Source: Acetobacteraceae bacterium
GTDB taxonomy: Bacteria > Pseudomonadota > Alphaproteobacteria > Acetobacterales > Acetobacteraceae
Direction of reading: 5' to 3'
NCBI GenBank assembly: GCA_947446625.1
Contig: CANFIE010000038.1
Location: 1-16,773, forward strand
Length of the DNA: 16,773 nt
A program made the translations under genes and the position numbers. Below, piece after piece: positions 1 through 6,632 of the stretch (position 1 is its first letter; each line of letters begins with the position of its first letter). The notes under the pieces are model-generated. The model did not search any database, was not told the origin of the DNA, and saw only the letters and a program-made list of their open reading frames with translations.

Positions 1-1330
1 CGAACAACCGCAGCATGGCCGCCGCCGAAAGCGCCGCCGCCATGGCCGCCAGCGCCCCGGCCGCCGTGGCCAGGACCTGGAAGCCGATATCGCCCACGCG
101 CCAGCCGGCCAGTAGCGCCTGCAGCAGCAGCCATTCACTGGCAAAGCCCGAAAGTGGCGGTAGCGCTGCCGCCGCTGCCATGCCCACCAGGGCGCAGCCG
201 GCGGTAACCGGCATGGCGTGGATCAGCCCGCCGAGGCGGTCTATCCGCCGGCTGCCGGCCCGATGCAGCACCGAGCCAGCGACCAGGAACAGCAGCGTTT
301 TGAACACGCCATGGTTCAGCGCATGCAGCAGCGCGGCGCTGGCCGCCAGCATGGCCAGGGGGCCAAGGTCAGCACCGCGGAAGGCCAGGGCCAGCCCCAG
401 GCCGATGGTGATCAGGCCGATATTCTCAATGCTGCTGCAGGCCAGCACCAGCTTCACATCGCCTTCCAGATTGGCTCGCAGCGCCCCAAGCACCGCCGAG
501 CCTGCACCCACCACCAGCAGCGGCACGCCCCACCACATGGGCTGGGCTGGGCCGCACAAATCCAGCAGCAGCCGGGCCAGCACGTAGATGGCCACCTTGG
601 CCATGGCGCCCGACATAAGCGCCGTTACATGCGTCGGCGCCGCCGGATAGGCCCATTGCAGCCAGGAGTTCAGCGGCGCCAGCCCGGCCTTGCTGCCGGC
701 ACCCAGCAGCCCCAGCAGCAGCACCCCGCCGGCCAGCCAGCCGCTGGGCGGCGCGGCGCGCAGGCTGGCAAAGCTGAACCCGCCGGCATGCCCGGCCAGC
801 AGCCCAAAGGCCGGCACCAGGCAGGCGGCCGAAAGCGAGGCCATCATCAGGTACAACCGCGCGGCGCGGCGGTTTTCCGGCTGCTGATGGTCCGCCGCCA
901 GCAGCGCCCAGCTGGCCAGGGACATCACCTCAAAGCCGAACAGCAGCGAAAACACATCGGCCGCCACCAGGGCCAGCGCCATGCCGGCCAGGAACAGCGG
1001 AAAGGGCGGCAGTGCCCCCGGCGGGCCAGCCGGATGCGCCATGGCATAAAATGAAGCTGAGCCACCGGTGAGCCCGAGCAGCAACAGGAACCAGGCAGAG
1101 AGACCATCGAGCGCTATCAGCGCCGGCCCCCAGGGCGGGCCAATGGGCAAGGCCATGGGAGCAGAAGGGGGAGCCAGCAGTGCCAAGGCGCCCAGCAGCG
1201 TGAAGACGATGCAGGCGCCCAGGCAGCCGGCATGCACCAGCAGGGGGCCATGTTGCCGCCGCGCCAGGGGCACCGCCGCCGCCGCAAGCAGCAGCAGCAC
1301 GGCCAGGGTAAGGGCAAGCAGCGTCAGCAT
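1..1330 (-). CDS. hyfB: Hydrogenase-4 subunit B-like proton-translocating membrane subunit (3' end outside window)
   Basis: This is a polytopic inner-membrane protein of the NuoL/MrpA/HyfB proton-channel family. About 443 N-terminal residues are visible; E. coli HyfB has 672, so the C-terminal third lies beyond the left edge. The reading runs without a stop from the ATG at 1330. In-frame upstream codons reach a TGA with no earlier ATG. The family signature is clear: GAGSKAGLAPLNSWL (K214), then a helix with ALMSGAMAKVAIY (K245), then DVKLVLACSSIENIGLI (K293), HALNHGVFKTLLF and ALPPLSGFASEWLLLQ. The usual PLH and AHP of this signature read PLN (N221) and AYP (Y228). The gene is probably the first of a leftward operon of Hyf-like subunits, since no related gene lies upstream. 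Its partner dehydrogenase or hydrogenase is not visible, so the real electron donor is unknown. No good Shine-Dalgarno sequence was seen. Confidence 0.85.
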   Translation of the reverse strand, partial: MLTLLALTLAVLLLLAAAAVPLARRQHGPLLVHAGCLGACIVFTLLGALALLAPPSAPMALPIGPPWGPALIALDGLSAWFLLLLGLTGGSASFYAMAHPAGPPGALPPFPLFLAGMALALVAADVFSLLFGFEVMSLASWALLAADHQQPENRRAARLYLMMASLSAACLVPAFGLLAGHAGGFSFASLRAAPPSGWLAGGVLLLGLLGAGSKAGLAPLNSWLQWAYPAAPTHVTALMSGAMAKVAIYVLARLLLDLCGPAQPMWWGVPLLVVGAGSAVLGALRANLEGDVKLVLACSSIENIGLITIGLGLALAFRGADLGPLAMLAASAALLHALNHGVFKTLLFLVAGSVLHRAGSRRIDRLGGLIHAMPVTAGCALVGMAAAAALPPLSGFASEWLLLQALLAGWRVGDIGFQVLATAAGALAAMAAALSAAAMLRLF

Positions 1331-1829
1331 GGCATGCGTTGGGTGAGGGTCACGCCGGTACTCTAGCGCCCTGAATACGGCACTGCGAAGGGGCGCCGAC
1401 CCTGCCGACCCATGGCAAGCCCGCCACAGCCACCCATGCATGGGCCGGATGGCTGCAACATTCACTTAACATGGCAGCCCCGCGCGGCTAGGAACGAGGG
1501 ATGCTTGGCCCGCTTGGCTGGGGCTGCGCCGACATGCCGGGAGATTGCGCGTTGGATTGTTGCTGTTTTTTTGCCAGTGGAACCCAGGGTGGCGCTACAC
1601 CATTGGCCGCGTTGGCAAAGGGCAGTCACCAACCCGGCGCCAACCAGTGTGGCGCACCTCGACTGTGGCAGGGGCTAGACCAGAGTGGGCGGCCCGGCTT
1701 CAATAGGGCGGGTGGAAATAACTGCGATAATTTCGCCCGTTTCATGTACGCGCAGCAATAGCGCCGGTTACAATAACGCGTGGCGCTGGTGGGGGGGTAA
1801 CCTCGCGGCGACCTTCTGGGAGGTGGCGT
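1331..1829. other. Gene-free divergent intergenic region between hyfB and dctQ
   Basis: About 500 bases separate the divergent hyfB and dctQ starts, and no convincing gene was found. Short open frames here give low-complexity peptides with no family resemblance and no ribosome site. The region must hold promoters for both operons. It contains a 12 bp perfect palindrome at 1433-1444, a T-run at 1566-1572 with no stem before it, and two near-identical 12-mers (CCAGGGTGGCGC at 1584, CCAGTGTGGCGC at 1644) exactly 60 bp apart. A TACAAT at 1769-1774 could be a -10 box for dctQ, but no acceptable -35 box lies 16-18 bp before it. Local composition is visibly less GC-rich than the genes, especially 1695-1780. 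Confidence 0.6.
1433..1444. repeat. 12 bp perfect palindrome in intergenic region
   Basis: CCCATGCATGGG reads identically on both strands. It lies about 100 bp upstream of the hyfB start and 390 bp upstream of dctQ. It could be an operator half-pair for a dimeric regulator, but a single 12 bp palindrome at this GC content may also be chance. Confidence 0.3.
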
Positions 1830-2378
1830 ATGGATGGACTTCTCGTCTTCAGCCGGATTGTTGACAAGCTGAACGGCTATGTCAGCAAGTTGGCTGACCT
1901 TGCCGTAGTGGCAGCCTGCTTCATCTCGGCGGGCAATGCCTTCATCCGGTATGGCGTCTCATACTCCTCCAACGCCTGGCTGGAAGTGCAGTGGTACCTG
2001 TTTGCCGCCACCTTCATGCTGGGTGCCAGCTACACCCTGTTCCGCAACGAACATGTCCGGGTTGACCTGCTGTACGGCAACATGGGCGAGCGGACCCGGC
2101 TCTGGGTGGACGTGTTCGGTTTCATCTTCTTCATGCTGCCAGCCACCATCCTGCTGACCTACATGACCTTCCCATTCTTCTGGGACAGCTTCATCCGGCA
2201 TGAGGATTCGGCTAATGCCGGTGGGCTGATTCGCTGGCCGGTCAAGCTGTTGATGCCGCTTGGCTTCTTCCTGCTGTCCCTGCAGGGCTTCTCCGAACTC
2301 ATCAAGCGCGTGGCGCTGCTGCGAGGCATGAAGCCGGATATTGAGGTGGTGGTGGAATACCACCGCCCCGAACAATAA
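1830..2378 (+). CDS. dctQ: TRAP transporter small permease (DctQ family, mannitol/chloroaromatic type)
   Basis: This is the four-helix small membrane subunit of a tripartite ATP-independent periplasmic transporter, which uses a sodium or proton gradient to import an organic acid or similar solute. The 182-residue length is typical. The segment WLEVQWYLFAATFML, followed by LFRNEHVRVDLLYG and a late GGLIRWPVKLLMPLGF, is the pattern of the small permeases paired with mannitol/chloroaromatic-type (FcbT-like) large permeases. The ATG has an excellent ribosome site, GGGAGG at 1818-1823 with a 6 nt spacer. The gene opens the operon; dctM follows 52 nt downstream. No DctP gene lies upstream, where one might be expected. 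The substrate cannot be read from the sequence. Confidence 0.9.
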   Translation: MDGLLVFSRIVDKLNGYVSKLADLAVVAACFISAGNAFIRYGVSYSSNAWLEVQWYLFAATFMLGASYTLFRNEHVRVDLLYGNMGERTRLWVDVFGFIFFMLPATILLTYMTFPFFWDSFIRHEDSANAGGLIRWPVKLLMPLGFFLLSLQGFSELIKRVALLRGMKPDIEVVVEYHRPEQ

Positions 2379-2430
2379 CCGCGCCCCTCGGCCCCGTCTT
2401 CAACTCGCAACGGCAGGAAACGCAAATAAA

Positions 2431-3852
2431 ATGCTGAGCATGTTGACCCTGGACATCATGCCACCGCTTATGTTCGGTGGGCTTGTGGTGTTCCTGCTGA
2501 TCGGTTTTCCGGTCACCTTCTCATTGGCGGCCACCGGGCTGTTCTTTGGCTTCCTGTCCATTGAACTGGGCTTCTTCACCGAAGCCTATCTGGGCAACCT
2601 GCCGCTGCGCATCTTTGGCATCATGGCCAATGAGTTGCTGCTCTCCATTCCCTTCTTCACCCTGATGGGCGCCATCCTGGAACGCTGCGGCCTGGCAGAG
2701 GATTTGCTGGAAGGCACCGGGCAGTTGTTCGGCAAGGTGCCGGGTGGCCTGGCCTATGCCGTCATTCTGGTGGGCGCGGTGCTGGGTGCCATCACCGGCA
2801 CGGTGGCCGCCTCGGTCATCGCCATGGGCATGATCAGCCTGCCCATCATGATGCGCTACGGCTATGACATGCGGATCGCCACAGGCGTCATTGCGGCGTC
2901 GGGCACCATTACCCAGGTCATCCCGCCCTCCCTCGTGCTGATCGTGCTGGGTGACCAGCTGGGTAAGAGCGTGGGCGACATGTACGCCGGCGCCATCGGC
3001 CCCAGCATCCTGCAGGTGCTGCTCTTCGTGCTGTTCATCGCGGGCGTGTCCATCTTCCAACCGCACAAGGTGCCGCCGCTGCCGGATGAAGCGCTGACCC
3101 AGCGCGGCTGGCCGCTGATCTGGCGCGTGCTGAAGGGCATGGTGCCCTCGGTTGTGCTGATCTTCCTGGTGCTGGGCACCATCTTCATGGGCCTCGCCAC
3201 GCCAACCGAAGCCGGCGCCATGGGCGCGGTGGGTGCGGTTGGTCTGGCCATGATCAATGGCCGCTTTACGCTGGACCTGATGCGTCAGGCCACCGAGAGC
3301 ACCATGCGCATCACCGCCATGGTCATCTTCATCCTGGTCGGCTCCACCGTGTTCAGCTTGGTGTTCCAGGGCGTGGATGGCTCGCTCTGGATCGAGCACC
3401 TGCTGTCGCACCTGCCCGGTGGCCAGGCCGGCTTCCTCATTTTCGTCAATATCTTCATCTTCTTCCTGGCGTTCTTCCTCGACTTCTTCGAGATCGCCTT
3501 CATCGTGGTGCCGCTGCTGGCGCCGGTGGCGGCCAAGCTGGGCATCGACCTAGTCTGGTTTGGCGTGCTGCTCTGCGTGAACATGCAGACCAGCTTCATG
3601 CACCCGCCCTTCGGCTTTGCGCTGTTCTACCTGCGCGGCATTGCGCCCAAGGAAGTGAAGAGCAGCGACATCTACTGGGGGGCCATCCCCTGGGTGGTGC
3701 TGCAACTCATCCTGGTGGCCATCGTCATCTTCTGGCCCGAGAGCGTGACCTACTGGCTCGACAAGGGCACCGGGGTCGACCCCTCCACCGTCCGCATCGA
3801 GGTGCCGATGCAGGACATGCCGGATGACGACTCACCGCCGGTCTTCCGGTAG
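2431..3852 (+). CDS. dctM: TRAP transporter large permease (DctM family, mannitol/chloroaromatic type)
   Basis: This is the large, roughly 12-helix channel subunit of the TRAP importer; it works with DctQ in the inner membrane. At 473 residues it is longer than the usual ~430 of DctM but normal for the mannitol/chloroaromatic branch, which its motifs match: GTITQVIPPSLVLIVLGDQ starting at residue 158, followed by VGDMYAGA. A second symmetric signature, ATPTEAGAMGAVGAVG, lies further on, and HPPFGFALFYLRG is near the last helices. The ATG at 2431 is chosen because the family N-terminus begins there and an AGGA lies at 2415-2418. An ATG at 2341 in the same frame would start inside dctQ. A polar tail (after about residue 445) follows the final helix. 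A strong terminator follows the stop by a few bases, so the operon ends here. Confidence 0.92.
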   Translation: MLSMLTLDIMPPLMFGGLVVFLLIGFPVTFSLAATGLFFGFLSIELGFFTEAYLGNLPLRIFGIMANELLLSIPFFTLMGAILERCGLAEDLLEGTGQLFGKVPGGLAYAVILVGAVLGAITGTVAASVIAMGMISLPIMMRYGYDMRIATGVIAASGTITQVIPPSLVLIVLGDQLGKSVGDMYAGAIGPSILQVLLFVLFIAGVSIFQPHKVPPLPDEALTQRGWPLIWRVLKGMVPSVVLIFLVLGTIFMGLATPTEAGAMGAVGAVGLAMINGRFTLDLMRQATESTMRITAMVIFILVGSTVFSLVFQGVDGSLWIEHLLSHLPGGQAGFLIFVNIFIFFLAFFLDFFEIAFIVVPLLAPVAAKLGIDLVWFGVLLCVNMQTSFMHPPFGFALFYLRGIAPKEVKSSDIYWGAIPWVVLQLILVAIVIFWPESVTYWLDKGTGVDPSTVRIEVPMQDMPDDDSPPVFR

Positions 3853-3860
3853 CAGCAAGC

Positions 3861-3896
3861 AAAAGCCCCGCCGCGCAGCAACGCGGCGGGGTTTTT
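3861..3896. terminator. Bidirectional rho-independent terminator between convergent dctM and Bug-protein gene
   Basis: A perfect 10 bp stem, CCCCGCCGCG (3866-3875) with CGCGGCGGGG (3882-3891), closes a 6 nt loop. It is flanked by AAAA on the left and TTTTT on the right, so a U-tract is produced in both directions. It lies between the stop of dctM at 3852 and the stop of the leftward gene at 3901, and should end both transcripts. Confidence 0.93.
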
Positions 3897-3900
3897 CGTT

Positions 3901-4872
3901 CTACTCGGCCCGAATGCCGAGTTGCTGGATGGCCGGGCCGAACAGCGCCCGTTCCCGCCGCAGCAGGGCGGTGAAGGCGGCTGGACCCTCGGGGGCGATA
4001 TCCACGCCGATGGCGGCGAAGCGTTCCCGGTTTTCAGGCATCACCAGCCCGGCCATGGTTTCCACCCGCAGTTTTTCGATGATGGCGGGCGGGGTGGCAG
4101 CCGGCACCATCAGCCCGTTCCAGCCACCAATATCGTAGCCGGGCACGTCGGCGGCCTCGGCCAGCGGCGGCAGGCCGGGCAGCAGCGGGCTGGGCCTGGC
4201 GGTGGTAATGCCCAGGACCCGCAGCGCGCCCTGGCGCACCAGCGCCCCGGCGGCGGCCTGGGTCTCAATGGCATAGTCCACCTGCCCACCCAGAAAGGCT
4301 GCCAGTGCCGGCCCGCTGCCCTGGTAGGGCACGTGCAGCGCATCCAGCCCGGCGCGGGCGTTGAACACCGCGGTCAGCAAATGCTGCGCCCCGCCAATGC
4401 CCGAGGAGGCATAGGTGTACTTGCCCGGGTGCCGCTTCACCTCGGCCACGAAGGCCCGCGCATCCGCCGCCGGGAAGTTCGGCTTTACCAGCAACAAATA
4501 GGGCGAGATGCCGAAATAGCAGACCGGCGCGAATTCCTTCTCCACGTCGTACGGCGTGCGCTGCACCAGCGGGCTGAAGGTGATGGGTCCGATCGAAGCC
4601 GCCAGCAGGGTGTGGCCGTCAGGCGGCGCCTTGGCCACGAAGTCGGTGCCGATCTGCCCGCCCGCGCCGGGCTTGTTTTCCGGCACCACATTCTGGCCCA
4701 GCCGCTGGCTGAGGAACTGCGCCACCAGTCGACCCTGGAAATCCGTGCTTTGCCCTGGCGGCCAGGGAATGACCATGCGCAGCGGCCGGCTTGGCCAGGG
4801 CGCGGGCTGGGCCGCCGCTGCACTCGGCAGCAGCGGTAAAAGCCCCAAACCCAGGGCATGACGACGTTGCAT
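3901..4872 (-). CDS. Bug family (TTT) periplasmic substrate-binding protein, downstream of soeC
   Basis: This is an exported solute-binding protein of the Bug/TctC family, the extracytoplasmic receptor of tripartite tricarboxylate transporters. Family members typically bind carboxylates. The 323-residue length is typical. The ATG at 4872 is chosen over one 30 bases upstream because GGGAGG sits 5 nt before it and it begins a compact leader, MQRRHALGLGLL, with a likely cleavage after A21. The twin arginines suggest Tat export, though the match to the Tat motif is imperfect. The body shows the family pattern: IPWPPGQSTDFQGRL, ENKPGAGGQIGTDFVAKA, ASSGIGGAQHLL, HVPYQGSGPALAAFLGGQVD and GWNGLMVPAATPPAIIEKL. 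It lies 81 nt after soeC on the same strand and probably shares its transcript. The TctA/TctB permeases are absent from the window, so this is an orphan receptor; its ligand is unknown. Confidence 0.9.
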   Translation of the reverse strand: MQRRHALGLGLLPLLPSAAAAQPAPWPSRPLRMVIPWPPGQSTDFQGRLVAQFLSQRLGQNVVPENKPGAGGQIGTDFVAKAPPDGHTLLAASIGPITFSPLVQRTPYDVEKEFAPVCYFGISPYLLLVKPNFPAADARAFVAEVKRHPGKYTYASSGIGGAQHLLTAVFNARAGLDALHVPYQGSGPALAAFLGGQVDYAIETQAAAGALVRQGALRVLGITTARPSPLLPGLPPLAEAADVPGYDIGGWNGLMVPAATPPAIIEKLRVETMAGLVMPENRERFAAIGVDIAPEGPAAFTALLRRERALFGPAIQQLGIRAE

Positions 4873-4877
4873 TCTAG

Positions 4878-4883
4878 CCTCCC
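4878..4883 (-). promoter_or_regulatory. Ribosome binding site deciding the start of the Bug gene after soeC
   Basis: GGGAGG on the minus strand lies 5 nt before the ATG at 4872. It supports the shorter start over the upstream in-frame ATG at 4902. Confidence 0.75.
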
Positions 4884-4953
4884 AACGCGTTGTTTCCTCC
4901 ATCCTGCCGCATTGTTTGCGGCCGGGCCAGAGAATGGCGCGGGGTGGGTCGGC

Positions 4954-5892
4954 TCAGTTGCCGCGGTAGTAAAGCGTCACGGTATGGGTGGCCTCGGCAA
5001 ACATCAGCCAGCGTTCCAGCAGCATGCCCGCCACCGCCAGCAGCAGCCCCAGCACCAGGGGCAGCGCCGCCACCATGGGGCTGGCCGCGCCGAGCGAGAG
5101 CGCCGCCAGCCCGGCAGGAGCCAGCAGCCCACCCCACAGCGTCAGCGCCCGCAGCTTGTTGGCGTGCTTGCGCGCCACGCGGAAACCCATTTCCCGCATC
5201 AGGTAGTTGCTTTGGGTATGCGGCGGGTCCAGCGGCTTGGTCGCGCCAATCCGCCCAAGCCCCGTGGCGCTTTCCAGCGTGGCCAGCGGCCGGGCGGTAT
5301 CAATGCTGCGCCAGTATTGCCACTTCAGCCCGGCGGCCAGCGCGCCGAATATCAGAACCTGCAAGGCCGGCATGCCGGAATCGCCGCCCAACAAGGCCAG
5401 CAGCGGTGCCAGCAGCGCCGCGCCGCTGAATAGCGCCAGTACCACATAGCCGGCCGGCACCAGTGGATGAGACCATTCCTTGATCGGCTTAAGCGAGGCA
5501 TAGATCATGCTGGTGCAATACACCGTGGCTAGCGCGCAGACCGCGCCCATCACACCCAGCGCCACCGCCAGCGGGTAGGCGCCGGCATATACCGCCGCCG
5601 CCGCCCCCAGCACCGGCAGATAGGTCAGCACTGCCGCCACACCCTCACGCGAGAGCCAGGAGGAGCGCCATTGCGACAGCGCCCGCCAGGCGCGCTCGGC
5701 ATGGCCCAGATGCAGCAGCGAGGAGCAAAGCCCCGCCGTTACCAGCGCCAGGGCCAACCCCTGGGCCAGCAGCAAGCCGCCCACCGTAATGCGCAACAGC
5801 CCGGTACCGGCAAGCAGCCCCAGCCACACCAGCAACCCGTACCCCGCGCCCGAGGCCACGGTGAAGAAGACAATCGAACCAGCCGGCTTCAT
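4954..5892 (-). CDS. soeC: Sulfite dehydrogenase membrane anchor subunit SoeC (DmsC/NrfD-type)
   Basis: This is the integral-membrane anchor of a DMSO-reductase-superfamily complex. It passes electrons between the iron-sulfur subunit and the quinone pool. The 312 residues form about eight hydrophobic helices (E. coli DmsC has 287). DmsC-family marks are CSSLLHLGHAERAWRALSQW followed by SSWLSREG, and a second pair CTSMIYASLKPIKEWSHP. The start ATG overlaps the soeB stop as ATGA, indicating translational coupling; no separate strong ribosome site is seen. Assignment to SoeC rather than DmsC rests on the catalytic subunit and on the shared gene order A-B-C. A true DMSO reductase anchor cannot be excluded from this gene alone. 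Confidence 0.85.
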   Translation of the reverse strand: MKPAGSIVFFTVASGAGYGLLVWLGLLAGTGLLRITVGGLLLAQGLALALVTAGLCSSLLHLGHAERAWRALSQWRSSWLSREGVAAVLTYLPVLGAAAAVYAGAYPLAVALGVMGAVCALATVYCTSMIYASLKPIKEWSHPLVPAGYVVLALFSGAALLAPLLALLGGDSGMPALQVLIFGALAAGLKWQYWRSIDTARPLATLESATGLGRIGATKPLDPPHTQSNYLMREMGFRVARKHANKLRALTLWGGLLAPAGLAALSLGAASPMVAALPLVLGLLLAVAGMLLERWLMFAEATHTVTLYYRGN

Positions 5893-6632
5893 CGCGTCAG
5901 CACCTTGTCCATCCAGCGCAGCAGGCCGGATTTGATATCCATCGGCGTCGGCGCATCCTCCACCGGCTTGCCCTGTTCCGGCACCACATGGGCGCGCGGC
6001 GGCAGGTAGCGATTCACCGGCTGGTAGTCGAGTTCGGGCATCAGCGCGTAGCCGTCCCGTGCCGCCACCAGCTTGCTCACATCGCTTTCGGGGTCGCCCA
6101 GGTCGCCGAAGTGGCGGGCGCCGGTCGGGCAGGTCACCACGCAGGCCGGCTTGCGCTGCGCCTCGGGGATGTTCTCGTTGTAAATCCGGTCAACGCAGAG
6201 GGTGCATTTCTTCATCACCCCCGCGTCTTCATCGAACTCGCGCGCGCCATAAGCGCAGGACCAGGCGCAAAGCTGGCAGCCGATGCACTTGTCGGCATCC
6301 ACCAGCACAATGCCGTCCTCGGCCCGCTTGTAGCTGGCGCCGGTGGGGCACACGGTCACACAGGCGGCGTTGTCGCAATGCAGGCAACTGCGCGGGAAGT
6401 GCACGGTCTTGCCGGCGGCACCCACCCCGGCCTCAAAGGAATGCACCCGGTTGAACCACACGCCCTCGGCCCCGGCCGAATAGGCGTTGAAGTCCGGCAG
6501 CGGCGCCGACATGCCGCTGGTATTCCATTCCTTGCAGTTGGTGGCGCAGGCTTGGCAACCTACGCAGGTGTCCAGGTCAATCACCAGGCCCAGCTTCTTC
6601 TGGCCTGGTTGGCTGGCGGGCAGACAGGTCAT
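5889..6632 (-). CDS. soeB: Sulfite dehydrogenase iron-sulfur subunit SoeB (four-cluster ferredoxin)
   Basis: This electron-transfer subunit links the molybdenum centre to the membrane anchor. The 247 residues carry four cysteine clusters arranged as in DmsB/SoeB: C23, C26, C29, C33; then C83, C86, C91, C95; then C116, C119, C122, C126; then C143, C146, C164, C168. All sixteen ligands are present, consistent with four [4Fe-4S] clusters. There is no signal peptide, fitting a cytoplasmic position. The ATG overlaps the soeA stop by 4 nt and has GGGAG about 8 nt upstream inside soeA. The tail ends MDIKSGLLRWMDKVLTR, a basic amphipathic segment that may contact the membrane subunit (inference). Confidence 0.92.
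   Translation of the reverse strand: MTCLPASQPGQKKLGLVIDLDTCVGCQACATNCKEWNTSGMSAPLPDFNAYSAGAEGVWFNRVHSFEAGVGAAGKTVHFPRSCLHCDNAACVTVCPTGASYKRAEDGIVLVDADKCIGCQLCAWSCAYGAREFDEDAGVMKKCTLCVDRIYNENIPEAQRKPACVVTCPTGARHFGDLGDPESDVSKLVAARDGYALMPELDYQPVNRYLPPRAHVVPEQGKPVEDAPTPMDIKSGLLRWMDKVLTR

Noticed and set aside
218..1054. A 278-codon plus-strand open frame opposite hyfB
   Set aside because: The product is Gln/His/Arg-rich and antisense to strongly conserved HyfB motifs.
1555..1575. T-run as a rho-independent terminator or small-RNA end
   Set aside because: No stable stem precedes the seven T's on either strand.
1412..1761. Two overlapping plus-strand open frames of about 87 codons in the hyfB-dctQ gap
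   Set aside because: Neither has a ribosome site, a signal peptide or a recognisable domain, and the composition is not gene-like.
2341..2430. An upstream start for dctM within dctQ
   Set aside because: The added 30 residues are polar and unlike the DctM N-terminus; the ATG at 2431 begins the first hydrophobic helix.
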